A stretch of 64,000 nucleotides of DNA from the NCBI GenBank assembly GCA_950295325.1, contig OX485803.1:68279554-68343553 (forward strand), read 5' to 3'. This DNA is from Polytrichum commune. Taxonomy: Eukaryota; Streptophyta; Polytrichopsida; Polytrichales; Polytrichaceae. A model generated the notes under the pieces. That model was not told where the DNA came from. It searched no databases and saw only the letters and a list, made by a program, of their open reading frames with translations. Of the stretch, positions 13,225-29,037 are shown piece after piece; the stretch's first letter is position 1, and every line of letters begins with the position of its first letter. The position numbers were made by a program, and so were the translations under genes.

Positions 13225-14150
13225 GTCCAAGGATATAAAGGTATTTGGGTGTTATTTGGTTTACTTTCCATGTTCTCCATGTTCTCCAAATTATATTTAT
13301 ACAACAAAACCCATGTTGCATTAGTAGATCTACGATGAAATATCTGCAAAAACCATAATGAAGATCAGACCTTTCCCTAATTTAGTTGTGGTCATTAGAA
13401 GTGTGTGTTTGTTGATTTTCTAAACTAGATAGAGTAGAGGTGCCTATTCCCGATCGAGACCCCGTGGGGAATCTATAAAGTGCCATAATTCCGATAAGGC
13501 TGGGACTAATTTTTGTATCTTTTTTTCGTAGGTGGTTAGAATAAGGTGTCACGTTTCACAAGTTTTAAGGGTTAGTTTCCATGTAGGCCACTTTGCCCAC
13601 CAGATTCTATTGGAAATGTAGATTGCACATAGTGGCATCTACATTTCCACTAGAATTTGATGGGCGAAGTGGCCTACATGGAAACTAACCCCAAGTATCC
13701 AACGTTGATTATGGTATCACCATGTAATCAATAGTGCCATGACATAGGTCACCATTTTTAAGTGCTCAAAAGTGAGGAAGATTTCATCTCAAATGAGCAG
13801 CTATGGCAAACTCTAGACATTGGTAATGTGTTGAGGGCAACCTTTGACTTCAAATATTCATAGTAACTTCATTTAAGGAATAAAATTACCCAAAAAAATG
13901 CAGTCTTCCTTATTTCTATCTTCCTACAATTTTTTGACCTCCTCATACTTCTCCAATTATGACACAAAATCTCTTTCAAGTCATCGGTTATGGGCACCTC
14001 TGCTCTACATAAGTCCTCCCAATTGTGTTCACTATGGAATGTAGAGTAGTTACGAAGACCTAATTTAACCTCTTTTAAACATGTGTCTTCCCGATGTTTG
14101 CTCTTTGATCCTCACCAAACCACATACCAATCAAATAAGGTAGAAATACC
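13225..14150 (+). repeat. R1 dispersed repeat copy, split in two
   Basis: 13225-13440 matches the first half of the R1 copy at 8610-8960 and 14020-14150 matches its second half. About 580 bases lie between, including the foldback element at 13569-13691, which suggests an insertion into an older R1 copy. Confidence 0.55.
13569..13691. mobile_element. Foldback element, 53-base arms with an 17-base loop
   Basis: The arm starting GGGTTAGTTTCCATGTAGG at 13569 returns inverted up to 13691 with four mismatches in about 53 bases. The centre is a short spacer. It would form a near-perfect hairpin in DNA or RNA. It fits a small foldback MITE or a hairpin RNA precursor; nothing here decides between them. 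Confidence 0.75.
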
Positions 14151-14857
14151 ATAAGCGGTTAACCACCCTCTAGCCGTGCACTAGACCGCCATCATAATGG
14201 TGAAGTGCCATTTCTGAAACAGATCATGGCTCGGCGACAACTTCAATGCGTGCACACCTAGTATAGCCAATGGGAGTCAAGTGTTATTGTACTCACGAGG
14301 TAACCGATTTAGGTGATGTTCTGTATGGAAATGCAGATTACCTTGTTCGGTGTAGGGAGAATCTAGTGAACGAATAGGGGGTTGGACAAACTTTCCACTT
14401 TGAAAAATTGTAGCATTTTTTGTATAGGGCAGAAAAATATGAAACAACTTGCATTCTTCATGAATCCTTCTCGTCTATCTTGGGAAATTATCTCATGATT
14501 GTCAGACCAGATCTTCAATGCGATTCACCTTAGTTTCACGGGTTAAGGTATTTCTACCTTATAGGGGTCCGATAAAGAAAACGAGCCTCTTAAGACCCAT
14601 CCATGTACCTCATATTTCATCCATTTTAGTGTTCCTAAGGCCACATGAGTGGAGATGCTCTTGTGATAGGGTCCTCAAGCAACCACATCCACAAAATCAC
14701 CTCCCTCTCCTTCTCGATCGCTCTTCTCTCATTCCAGAGCCTTCAACAGCAATTCCAATTGAGCTTGCAGTGACAGAAAATTACAGCAAACACCTAAACC
14801 TCAATCACCAAACCCTACCAAACCCTAGCATTCTCGGTCAAGTTCCAGCTTCCGGAC

Positions 14858-17800
14858 ATGGCATCCATGGCAACCGCATGTCAGCTGGGCACGGCCGTCA
14901 CCGGCCACTGCAAATTGGCTTCATTTCAGGCCCTCACGCCCAGGAGCGCTCATTTGCGACTCAATTCCAGCTCGATCGGTGGTTCAGTTAGGTCGAGAAG
15001 CAGAAGCAGATGCAGCAGCTGTGTTTCTGTGAATTCGGCCCTTGTTTCTGTAAGTGTAACGTGATTTTGCGTTCCTTCTGCTTTCCTCCATTTCAATCAG
15101 CTTGAGACTATGTAGCAAGCTCAATGCCGGCCATGGGGAGGTGTGTGTTGTCTGAGGGATACGATGTTTCATGGTGTCGATGTGGAGAATTTTATCGTGG
15201 TTTTACTGGATGTGTTAAATATGCATGTGTTAAACAAGTGGAAAGTCAATGCCTATTTTGAATTTCACTTTTAACACATTTATCGATTTGGTCGAAGGAA
15301 AAGTTGTGCTGATGATGATGTTAGTGCATGTGTGATTTGTTTTTCTGTTCCGTTCTGATGATTTCTGTTTGCTTCTTTTTGGATTGCTCTGTATTAGTCT
15401 GCTCTTGATTTTTATTTTAAATTATACTGGTTGCCATATATCTGTAAGTGAATGTAACTTTCCTGCAGGAGAAAGCAAAAGAGATAACAGACGATCTGAA
15501 CGGGACGTGCATATTTCTTATTGGTAATGCTCATACTCTAAACAGCTGTGAATGTACTGCACGGATGAATTCAGCATAGGCAATGACTTTCCACTTGTTT
15601 CTGAAGAATCTTGCTCCTGTAGGTATGATGGAATCTATGAAAAGCAGCGTCGGTAAAATCCTGGCGGACTCGCTTGGCTACTATTTCTTTGACAGGTACA
15701 TGACCTGCCTGTTCATCATCAAACGACTTCAAAATTATTTGATGTGCTCACAAATGCGTCAATCACATTACTTGGTTACTTTAGTTCATTTCTTTTCCAG
15801 ATTGCACTTGTGCTGTCAAGTGGTGGGGCTTTGAGTCCTGAAGTTGAAGTTGATGATTGCAGTACAAGCTGCTATGTTGGCAGTTTCTGTAACATCATCA
15901 CATTGCTGTTGTTGTTTGTGAAGAGTTCACTCTGCTCTTCACAAGACTGATGTACATTCAAAGTGGCAATGGCTATGCTGATTGTGAAGAGCAGTGATGT
16001 GCTGGTACAATCAGCAGCAGGTGGTTCTGCAGAGATATTTGATGACGAGGAGACTTACAGGGATGCTGAGGTGTGAGTGAATCTCAACATTGATCATTTG
16101 TGACCTAGGCATGTAACTAATACCTTTGGCCGCGCAAAAATGGAATTAATCCCATCACAAATGTACAATTTCGAAGCTGTCACATGTTAAAGATCTACAA
16201 CTAATCACTTTCACCCATATTTACCTGTCTGCGTGTCTTTCAATATCAAAATGCTGCACAAGGTTCATACGTATTAATGGTGCTGGGTTTCATTTGCAGA
16301 CTGAGGTGCTGAGGCAACTTTCACCCATGGGCCGTTTAGTTGTTGCAACAGGTAGCGGTTCTGTGGTCAGGTCGGAAAACTGGTGAGAACCTATATTCTT
16401 CAGCTAAAAATTAACGTGTGCGACAAATTTTGAAGAGTTTTTTTAATCTTTCGAACCTTTTGTACATGGAAAAATGTTGGGCTCAACTGGAAATCTACAT
16501 TCAATGGCTCTGTTAGTCCACTTGTTCTTCAGGATCATAAGCTACAAATATTAGACAAGTCATCCATTTTCTAATGTCATGGCTTTGAAAGTGTGTATCT
16601 CCATTTGACATTTGTTGTGTTGATGCAGGGGGTATTTGAGGCATGGCATTATTGTGTGGATTGATGGGCCACTAGAAGGTTCTGACAAAAAGAAGGTAAC
16701 TGTGGTTTCATCTGTAATAGTTTAGGTGTTATTATTGGGTGCCACTATTAGGTGTTCTATCAGCTATAGCTCAACATGTTTATATTAGACTTCTGATCTG
16801 TGACAGTTTTTAATAGTGGGGACTTGATTTGAAAGCTCAAGGTTTGGCTTGCAATAGGTTATCAGGTCCGTCAGGCAAACTAACTGATCTTGGGTGATGG
16901 TATATTTTCTTCCTTTTCTGAGAAATATTTTATTTGACCTGGAAGCACGTGCCTGTTATTGGTGTGAATGCAGGATCTAGCAGAAGTGTCCAAATTATAC
17001 GAGGCAAGAAAGGGTGCTTATGGACATGCAGATGCAGTTGTGTCTATGACAGGTGAGCAATTATATACCACACATAAATATTAGATGAGGGTTCAAGGCA
17101 CGGGTGCTTTAACCCTTAAATGGTGAGAAAGCCTTGACAGTGCCTTTGAAACAAGAAAATAATATTTTGTTGATAACGTGCAATCGGGTGCGAATTCGGT
17201 CAAGTATGTGAAGATCCCACATACTTGACTGTGTTTGCACTCTGCTTTCAATTGATTTCTTCAATCAGAGAATCTCATGTACAATTGAGCACACTATCCT
17301 ATGAAATATCTAGTATTTTTAGCCACCATTTCTACACATGATTGTGTTTTTTTAATCTTTCCACATAAGTTTGTTTTGAGACTTGGGACACAACTTCATC
17401 AAAGAGTACTTTAATAAGAATTGTGTATGAGCATTTGCAATCAAGAACTCATACATGGTTATCTGCCATTTACACATCTTAATGCTAAATATACCTTTCA
17501 ACTGTATGGATGTAGTCTTTAAGTGACCTATAACAAATTTTGTATTAGTGTAAACAACAATTGAGCATTGAAAGTCTTTCAATATAAATCATTGCGATAT
17601 CCAAAAAACACCCTTTGACCATTAAGGGTCAAGGTAGTTTGCATGGACCTAATTCTACAAAAAAATGGGTGTGTCTAGGAGGCATTCTTTAGCCCATCTG
17701 ACTGCTTGTCTGATGTGGTGTTGGGTTCTGGGTCTGCCAGATGAGTCTGCTAAGTTGGATCTTCAAGAACCTTCCGCACTCACCCCAGCAATGGTCGCTG

Positions 17801-18196
17801 CAGCGGTATGTGACATTTACATACATTATATATTCAGATTTATAGCCAATTCAATACAGGGAGTACGCATTATGCCTGTGTTATCCTTGACAAGTCTAAC
17901 TAAACTGAGGAAGTTAGGACTGGTTCAAGCACCTACTAAACCTAAGTGGTCATGTCTGGAAAATCTCAGAGATTGGTCTTAGCTCTGAAGGCTACTTAAT
18001 TCTTTACACACCTACCGTATCTGCTGCAAGACATACTGGCTATATCTAATCCAGGTCTTAGAATTTAAATTCAGCACCACTGTGTGATTTGTAGACCAGC
18101 TCAAATATGTGTGACTTTTCTATTTGGTGACAGGTATTGGAGGTAATTGAGGAGAAGATCAGCGCAAAGAAACGAATGGGTGCAGTAAGGTACTGA
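14858..18196 (+). CDS. SKL1: Shikimate kinase-like protein, chloroplast, probably non-catalytic (SKL1-like)
   Basis: Nine exons: 14858-15049, 15469-15523, 15623-15695, 15995-16070, 16300-16382, 16629-16695, 16974-17052, 17741-17805 and 18134-18196. All phases agree, giving 250 residues. An N-terminal transit peptide of about 64 residues is followed by a shikimate-kinase fold: CIFLIG strand, P-loop region GMMESMKSSVGK, FFDSDVLV, TYRDAE and LVVATGSGSVVR. The P-loop lacks the usual GxGKT pattern, with Met in place of the last Gly. The GGG motif is GSG, and the LID segment with Arg-Pro-Leu-Leu is missing. Shikimate phosphorylation is therefore unlikely. In Arabidopsis, SKL1 is a shikimate-kinase relative that lost that activity and is needed for chloroplast development; I infer a similar role. 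The first 26 residues resemble those of CPN20 next door. Confidence 0.85.
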
Positions 18197-19588
18197 AAAT
18201 TGGATACAGAAAGGTATTGTAGATAGAGGTTCACAACAAGGGCACACACAGTTAAAGTGAAGCAGCTTGCACAATCTCTTCACAGTGCCAAATGGCATCA
18301 TTATTTATTAAATCTCCAAGTGGTTTCTATCCACACGGCAATTGAAATAGAGTAATTGAGGACTACAATATTGAAGAAAGCTTGATTGTAACACTAGGTA
18401 GTGTTTATGCTGTGGAGTTTCTTACAAACTCCATGGAAACTTCATTTCTGTGGTGTCTGGGTACATTTTGGGATGCATGGTTTAGAGCTTCCCATCCATG
18501 GTTATGGACATTGCAAACAACTTTTCTGGGGATCGAGTAGCTGGGAGACTGTTTTTTGCTCTTAGTGAAGAAATTTAAATTTGTAGAAACTTCTGGCTGG
18601 TCAAAATACGGCTTTGGGAAGTTACTTTGGGGTCAAGAAAGTAAAATTATGGTAATACTTAGAAATAAAATTGGAACATTGGCAGACACTTGCATTTCTC
18701 TTTGCAAATTGTCTTGAAGTGGGTATAGTCCTTGGAATTAGAAGATCGTGTTGAGGTTAGTATCATTAGCTTGAATACTGTGTCTTGAAATCAAAAGAAC
18801 TGTTAAGGCTTGTAAGTTGGTGTCTGAAGCCAGAAAATATAGGGCATTGTGTATGCTACTATCCAACATTGACTAGAAATTAGTGTTGCTGTTTCATTTC
18901 ATTTCATTTCCTTTAATTCTGATCTCAAGTCAATATTTCCATAGCGGGATCCTTAAGCCCAAGTCAAGTATCCTATAAGAGAATGAGAGAATTGTTATGT
19001 AACCAGAGCAAAGTTTGATTATGATGACACCTAATGTTTTGTGACGATTACAAGTTCGAGTTCACCCCTCGGCGCCCCCAGTGACCTCTTGGCGGAAAGT
19101 ACTAGGGAATGCAGGTGATATTTGCTTGCATTCCTTTATTGAACACCTACATTTGATTGGTGTATGCTTAGATGAGGATCAAAGAACACACACCATGAAG
19201 ATACATGAAGACCATGGAGATTGAACTACATCTTCAAATTTAATCAACTACTCCACACTCAATAGTGAACACAATTGAGAAGACCTATGTATTTAGTCAA
19301 GGAATCTTCTATAGAATGATACATGTAGTTCTCCATAGAACCTTTCATTTGGAACCATACATCCTATTGCATGCAGACCTTCTGATTCAATGCTTGTGTT
19401 GGTCCAATTGTGAACTTCTTCTTGTGTTTCTTCCTCATTAGCAAGGGAGGTTGCTTCTTCATGTGTAGACCTAATTGCACTACAATGCCTTGCAGCTTGG
19501 TGTTAGTTGCACCCAGTCCGCATGTCTAGTGCAACCTCTCCAATGTCATTAATTGATTGTGTTGGTTGCATATCCACTAGTAGTTATC
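18197..19588. other. Intergenic region with an inverted R1 repeat copy
   Basis: No gene recognised. 19130-19290 matches the second half of the R1 family in reverse orientation. The remainder is unremarkable AT-rich sequence that includes the 3' untranslated parts of both convergent genes. Confidence 0.5.
19130..19290 (-). repeat. R1 dispersed repeat, inverted partial copy
   Basis: Its reverse complement shares AATTGTGTTCACTATTGAG, TTCTTTGATCC and ACCAATCAAATGTAGG with 8810-8935, in the same order and spacing. Confidence 0.65.
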
Positions 19589-20914
19589 TTATTCTTCAAT
19601 AATTCCTACTTGTTCTTCTTTCTTATCGAGTAACTCTTCTAATTCTCTTAACTCTTCTTCACTCAAATCCCCACAAATGAGAAACTCATCACTTTCTTGA
19701 GCTTGATTTGGATTTGACGAGTACATGTTTTGGAAATCAGTCACACATACTTGTGGTCTTTGTGCACCCAAATCTTGCCCTTGATCTAGTTCAACATTGG
19801 CGGGTGGTTGATAGAACATTTTCAGTTGTTCAAGACCTGGTTGCGTTGCAGTAGCATGTTGTTCCCATGAGTCATGCCCAAAATTCATGCGTGTTTCATT
19901 GTTCCACCAAGTGTGTTGAGTTTGATCCGGATATGACATGTGCATGTCTTGACTATTTGGGAGATGTTGTTGTGGTCCTTGTGCATTAGCGAAACGCAGT
20001 GCAGCAAACCCTACTTGATGCATTCTTTGCTCAATATCTCCTTGTGATGATCCTCCACGCCCAACAACTCTCCCTTTCCTCGATGATGATTCTCCACACC
20101 TCAACAAATCTTCTCTTTCTATAGTAGCCATCAAGAGCTCAAATTCTCTTTGTTGTTGTTGCATCATAGTTTGTTTTGGCATGTTCATAGCCTCCTGATG
20201 TCCCATGTGCACTTGGTGCTGGAATTGACGATATTGACCTTCATTCCCAACATATCTTGAATGCTCATTAGGTTTTTGTGGCACCTGAGGTGGTTGATCA
20301 TTTTGTACAGAGTCTTTAGATTGGAGAGGAATGTTACCTCCCGCTTTCTCTTTGTTCACCAGTTCAGCATAAGTTCGCACATCCTTCTTCTTTTCATTAA
20401 ACTCTAATATTGCTTTTTGATTGTTCTGTAGTACCTCCTCAAACTTGTTTAAGAGGTTACGCTCGTTCAGGTTTTGAAGCTCGTGCACTGTGAATTTCCG
20501 TAACCGCGGATCGATCTTCATGCGATGAAGCTCCAAATTGTATTTGAATCGGGTAGCCTCGTGCTCGAGGGCCTCGACATGTGCCAACTTGTAGTAGAGG
20601 GCCACGAGCTCTGGGTCCACGGTGTGTCCTTCTTGCTCCTGTTTCTTCACCAAGTATTGGTGCAATATGTGGGCTTTTGTGTTACTGGAGAATTCATATA
20701 GTTCGCCTTGAGATGAAAACACAATGAGTGTCACATCCACCCCACACAACGTTGCTAGTTCTCTTGCTTTCTTCAAAAGTCCTGCGCGACGGTTCAAGAA
20801 CGTCGCGTTCCTCTTCTTATCTGTTGGTTGCCTTTCGATTAGGATTCTCCTCTTCCCTTGGTGATTGCCTTGCTGACTTTCCTTTGGTTCCATGTTGGTG
20901 GCATGCACTCTCAC
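19589..20914 (-). CDS. MADS-box transcription factor, intronless
   Basis: Nuclear DNA-binding regulator. One open frame of 441 codons; translation may instead start seven codons in, at MEPKESQQG. The MADS domain covers about residues 20-80 with KRRILIERQ, RRAGLLKKARELATLCGVDV and LIVFSSQGELYEFSS. It is followed by a helix-rich section of about 100 residues with heptad-like Leu spacing (roughly residues 95-190) that resembles a K domain. The tail is Gln/Asn/Met-rich, with an acidic end containing LSEEELRELEELL. The MADS domain looks MIKC-like, yet MIKC genes normally have several introns and this has none. It could be a type I gene or a retrocopy; I cannot tell which. There are no frameshifts, so it appears functional. 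Confidence 0.9.
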   Translation of the reverse strand: MRVHATNMEPKESQQGNHQGKRRILIERQPTDKKRNATFLNRRAGLLKKARELATLCGVDVTLIVFSSQGELYEFSSNTKAHILHQYLVKKQEQEGHTVDPELVALYYKLAHVEALEHEATRFKYNLELHRMKIDPRLRKFTVHELQNLNERNLLNKFEEVLQNNQKAILEFNEKKKDVRTYAELVNKEKAGGNIPLQSKDSVQNDQPPQVPQKPNEHSRYVGNEGQYRQFQHQVHMGHQEAMNMPKQTMMQQQQREFELLMATIEREDLLRCGESSSRKGRVVGRGGSSQGDIEQRMHQVGFAALRFANAQGPQQHLPNSQDMHMSYPDQTQHTWWNNETRMNFGHDSWEQHATATQPGLEQLKMFYQPPANVELDQGQDLGAQRPQVCVTDFQNMYSSNPNQAQESDEFLICGDLSEEELRELEELLDKKEEQVGIIEE

Positions 20915-21472
20915 AATAGAGTTGCAAATTTAGCACAAAAAGAAGACTCTACTATGAAAATAAAAAACAGAGCTTGGGAATTGAGCCGTGCTGAGAAATC
21001 GTGATCTCTTAGGCATGATTCTTAAATGTAAAAGTTTCTATTTATGAAAATAAAATTAAAGGATCATGTTACTTAAAGTAAAAGTCACTCACAAATAAAT
21101 CAATAAAAGTAAAATTATGGTGTCCTCCCCTCACATTTGTTGTTGGCTCTGCTTGTAGGACAAAGACTATGCATCAACTTCTTCGTTTCAAGAGCAAATT
21201 TCCTAACCACTTTGTGTTCACACTTGGACATTAATTGTCTTGTATTCTTGTTTGGAACATACCCAAAATCCTTAGCATGCTTAACATCCGTACCAAAGTT
21301 TTTGTGATCCACATTACCTTAAATTCATCTCTTAATACAAAACTCTTAATTTAAAAACTCTCTAGGACATAAATTTAGATTTGGTTTTCACCCTGTCACG
21401 AGATCCAAGGGGGTTTACAGGGGAGGGTGACGGCTTTAGGTGCATATACCTTAGTGTTGAGCTCCCATTGCA
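20915..21472. other. Intergenic region between MADS-box gene and RIO2
   Basis: Divergent spacer of about 560 bases that must contain the MADS-box and RIO2 promoters. A 65-residue minus-strand frame at 21115-21312 shows nothing recognisable. Confidence 0.5.
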
Positions 21473-21495
21473 GGTTTAGGGTTTAGGGTTTCTCC
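21473..21495 (+). promoter_or_regulatory. Triple telo-box in the RIO2 leader
   Basis: Three linked GGTTTAGGG-type units lie 80 to 100 bases before the RIO2 start codon. Telo-boxes are known to mark plant genes of ribosome biogenesis and translation, which fits RIO2's function. Confidence 0.6.
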
Positions 21496-21574
21496 TCCTT
21501 TGTCTTCTCTCTAGCTTTTGGAGAGCTGCATCGTTGCACGGTGTACCGATTCCAGAGATTTTGTCGTTGGCAAG

Positions 21575-25738
<4,164 letters not shown>

Positions 25739-28700
25739 GTAGATCAATCAAGAGATTTTTGACTGTCATTCTTCACTCAGAATGTGTACATTATGAAGAC
25801 TCTCTTCCTTTTGCCAATAAGAGGTCTTCAAATATAAATGTGTGCTCCACTGGGAAATGCTTCCCCATGTGAAGAAAGTGAGAGACCCAAGGTTGCTAGA
25901 GCAGTTCGGATTTAGATGACTTCACTAGGACAATAATCCTAGTCGAGATTTAAAACTTTTCCTTTGCCAGGTTGCTCACAATGATTGCTCGTCTTGAAAC
26001 AAGATATTTCAGCAATGGGTTTGATCATAAGTTAGAAGTGAGTATTACTGTGCTGCAAGTGTACAGATGAAGCTTTCATCGCGTTGAAGTTCAATTAAGG
26101 TTCGATGCTTTTATGCAAATCTCATATCTTCTGAACTCAACCTTCCATCTAGCTTAATTCTCTGATTTTGCCTTGGTGAATAGCAGTGGGATTGTTGTCT
26201 TGTTCAATGTTGTGTTTATATGGCGACAGGTCCTGGATTATATGCAGAAGCCAACCTCATATTGAAAATGCGGGAAGAAAAATTTGTGAGGTATGTGTCA
26301 TGCAGTTCATTTTCCATGTTCTCCAACTTCTACTGATCAAGTTAAACCAACACTATGAAACTTATGTTGCATAAACAAATATCTGATGAAGCATCAGAAA
26401 AACTCAGTTTGAAAAGTTTACTTTACATGTGGTATGTGGAGTCCACCTTCCAGGCGAAACCTTAATCCTTCACTCCCCAGCCTATGAAAGGGTTCTTTAG
26501 AGTGCATTTCACTCAATGTGGTAGTTTTGTGGACATATTTTTAGATTAAAATGGGATCTTGAAACATGGGAGGTGAGCTAATTCATTTGAAAGAATGAGC
26601 ATAATTTAGATTGTAATACTTCAAAGGAAATGATGCACAAGAAAATGCCATGTTTTATTCTTCAAAAAAGACTTTTGACCAACCAAATTCACCTTGAAAA
26701 TGAGCGGAATGCTGGTGTGATCCACTAGATAGGCTCAACTCATTGGTTGAGCACCTTCCAAAATGTGGAAACCACAATGCACATACTATGCAATTGGAGT
26801 ATGTACATTTGTCCCACATTTCTAAACACATATATGCAAAGAATTCCCTAAAAATTAGAGTTTTTGAATGTTAACTTGAACGGGTGACGTGAGTTCAAAG
26901 GTCATTGTTACTTGAACATAAAAAAAACTGACTTTTACCAAAATGAACATCATTGATGTTCATGCAAAGTTGCAGTGGAGTGGCAACCATTGATTGGAGT
27001 CAACACCCTTGTGCATGAGCTCGCAACACAACAAAAGAATGGTTGACACCGCCCATGTTTACACAGAATGACTATGAACATCAAGCCAACATGGATATCT
27101 ACCCATAGATACATGAGATGATGAGAATGAGATGCATGGTGCAATCATGGGTGATGTCAACCATTCTTTTTGGTGACATCACCCATTTTTTTTCCCTCGA
27201 TGGGTGGATGAGTTGGAAGGGTTCATGTGACTTGACCTTGGCATACCTAATTTTGAGGTAAGTCACGTAAAGACATGGTACTTTTCTTTTGTTCCTTCAA
27301 AATTGTCCATCAATTAACAAAATCCACTCATTTAAGGTGACAACACATGATGATCCGTGTAATGTCCACTATACAATGCTTTATGCGGTAATGCCAATCA
27401 TACATGGTCTATATGCAAGGGAATGCCCTTTGGGATCATACATAATGAAATTCTAAATAAACGTGCCCTTGCACAAGTGCCCTTAAATTCCATAATGCAC
27501 ACCACTCTAGGTATTCCCCTAGACATACTAATCCACGTGTCACTCATGGGGTGGTCTTTGAACGTCCTCTACGTGTCAGATAACACCATGGGGAACGCAA
27601 GTTGAAAACTAGGGTTTCCTGCATCTTGAACCCCAATAAGTGAAGTGTTTGCCTTAGTTTTCTCGCAATCTAGAAGTGTGAGTTTCCCAATTATGGAGCA
27701 ATTAAGAGCTCAGTCATCGCCTCGACATGATTCCTCGTGACATTGTGAGAAGCGTAAGAGTGATAGAGCTCCCAAACTGTCTTCTGTTTTGTGTTTTATA
27801 TTTTCAAGATCGCTTCATGTGAGCTCAATTCTAGTAGCAATGGTAGTACATGGAACATTAATGCTAAGCCAAGGTAAAGCATTTCTTACTTTGTGTGGTG
27901 TCTGAGACATACAGTTGATATCAATTTTTTTGCATATTCTCTTCGTGCACCACATTTACTTGCCACTTTGGAAGTGATTGGGCCGTTTACGCCGAAGTGC
28001 TAAATTGTAATTCAGGACAACAGGAAGCTTCACATTGTCGCCTAAACACTAGATACAAGTCATAAGCCACCTAGACTTTTAGTTAATTTGCTACGCAAGA
28101 GCTTAATTTACCACCAAACACATTTTGGAGTTCATACATCTGAAAATTTCCTCAATGTACGTAAACTTTACAAAGAGTAAGACTTGTTTTCGTTGCAGGA
28201 AAGCTCAATCTATTAATAATGACTGCGTCTCAGCGAGAGGCTAGACTTGAAATCATGTGACATTATTTCCAGTCTCGCGAGGTTGGAAGAGAATTCGGAA
28301 CTCACTTCCATTCTATTTGCACGCATACTTATTACTCTCTCAGTCTAGCTCTTAAGACCCTGCAGCGTCATCTCAAACAAATGATGTAGGGAACCATGGT
28401 CCTGCGCATCATCACTTCCCACAACCTCGAGTTTCATGGCTGATTGCTATAATTATATCTGCAAGATTCAAAGTGCAGTGATACAGATTTGCTATTAATC
28501 ATGACACAGACCTAGCGGCCGCAAATACGTGATTGGCATGTACGCATCCACCTAGGTATGTGCCTCTCTTGACAACAAAGAAAACTTGAATAATTAGATG
28601 CAGCCTGAGTGAGCAGCATAAGAGTTGCTCCTTCGAGCCCTGGTGCACTAATTTGCATGAGAAGTTGCAGATATTAACAGACATAATACATTGTTGGGGA

Positions 28701-29037
28701 CAACAGGATACCCGATTCCTATTGCTTACGATGAATTTCCAATCCAGCAGTTAGATAAGAGATAGTCATCCACAAAGGCCTTCTTTAAATCAGTGCTTAT
28801 CAATGACACTTCCACTCACGGTGTCTTTATTTCGATTACAAAGTAGTACACACACAACTGCATATATCATATATAAGAACCATCTCCAACGCCTGGTACA
28901 AAGCCCCTGATCATATGTTACCTTAGTCTTACATGCAAGCAAGCACTAAAGAAAGTTCCTGATGATCTCAAAAGCCAAGTCGACACTGTATGTCCTGCAT
29001 TCTTACAGGCATGTTCTGAACACTTTTCGGCACCACC
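25739..29037. other. Intergenic region, no supported gene
   Basis: 3' untranslated end of RIO2, then repeats. 26290-26415 is a short R1 copy (CCATGTTCTCCAACTTCTAC). A 12-base-arm hairpin lies at 27148-27185 (TGGGTGATGTCA and its mirror). Open frames up to 85 codons show nothing recognisable. Confidence 0.5.
26290..26415 (+). repeat. R1 dispersed repeat, short copy
   Basis: Matches the first part of the R1 copy at 8610-8960, including CCATGTTCTCCAACTTCTAC and the following AT-rich block with ATATCTGATGAAG. Confidence 0.5.

Larger units (their letters stand above)
12412..14720. other. Divergent intergenic region between CPN20 and the shikimate-kinase-like gene
   Basis: Presumably holds both promoters. 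Most of it is repeat-derived: R1 copies at about 12700-12900, 13225-13440 and 14020-14150, and a foldback element at 13569-13691. I see no additional gene. Confidence 0.6.
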
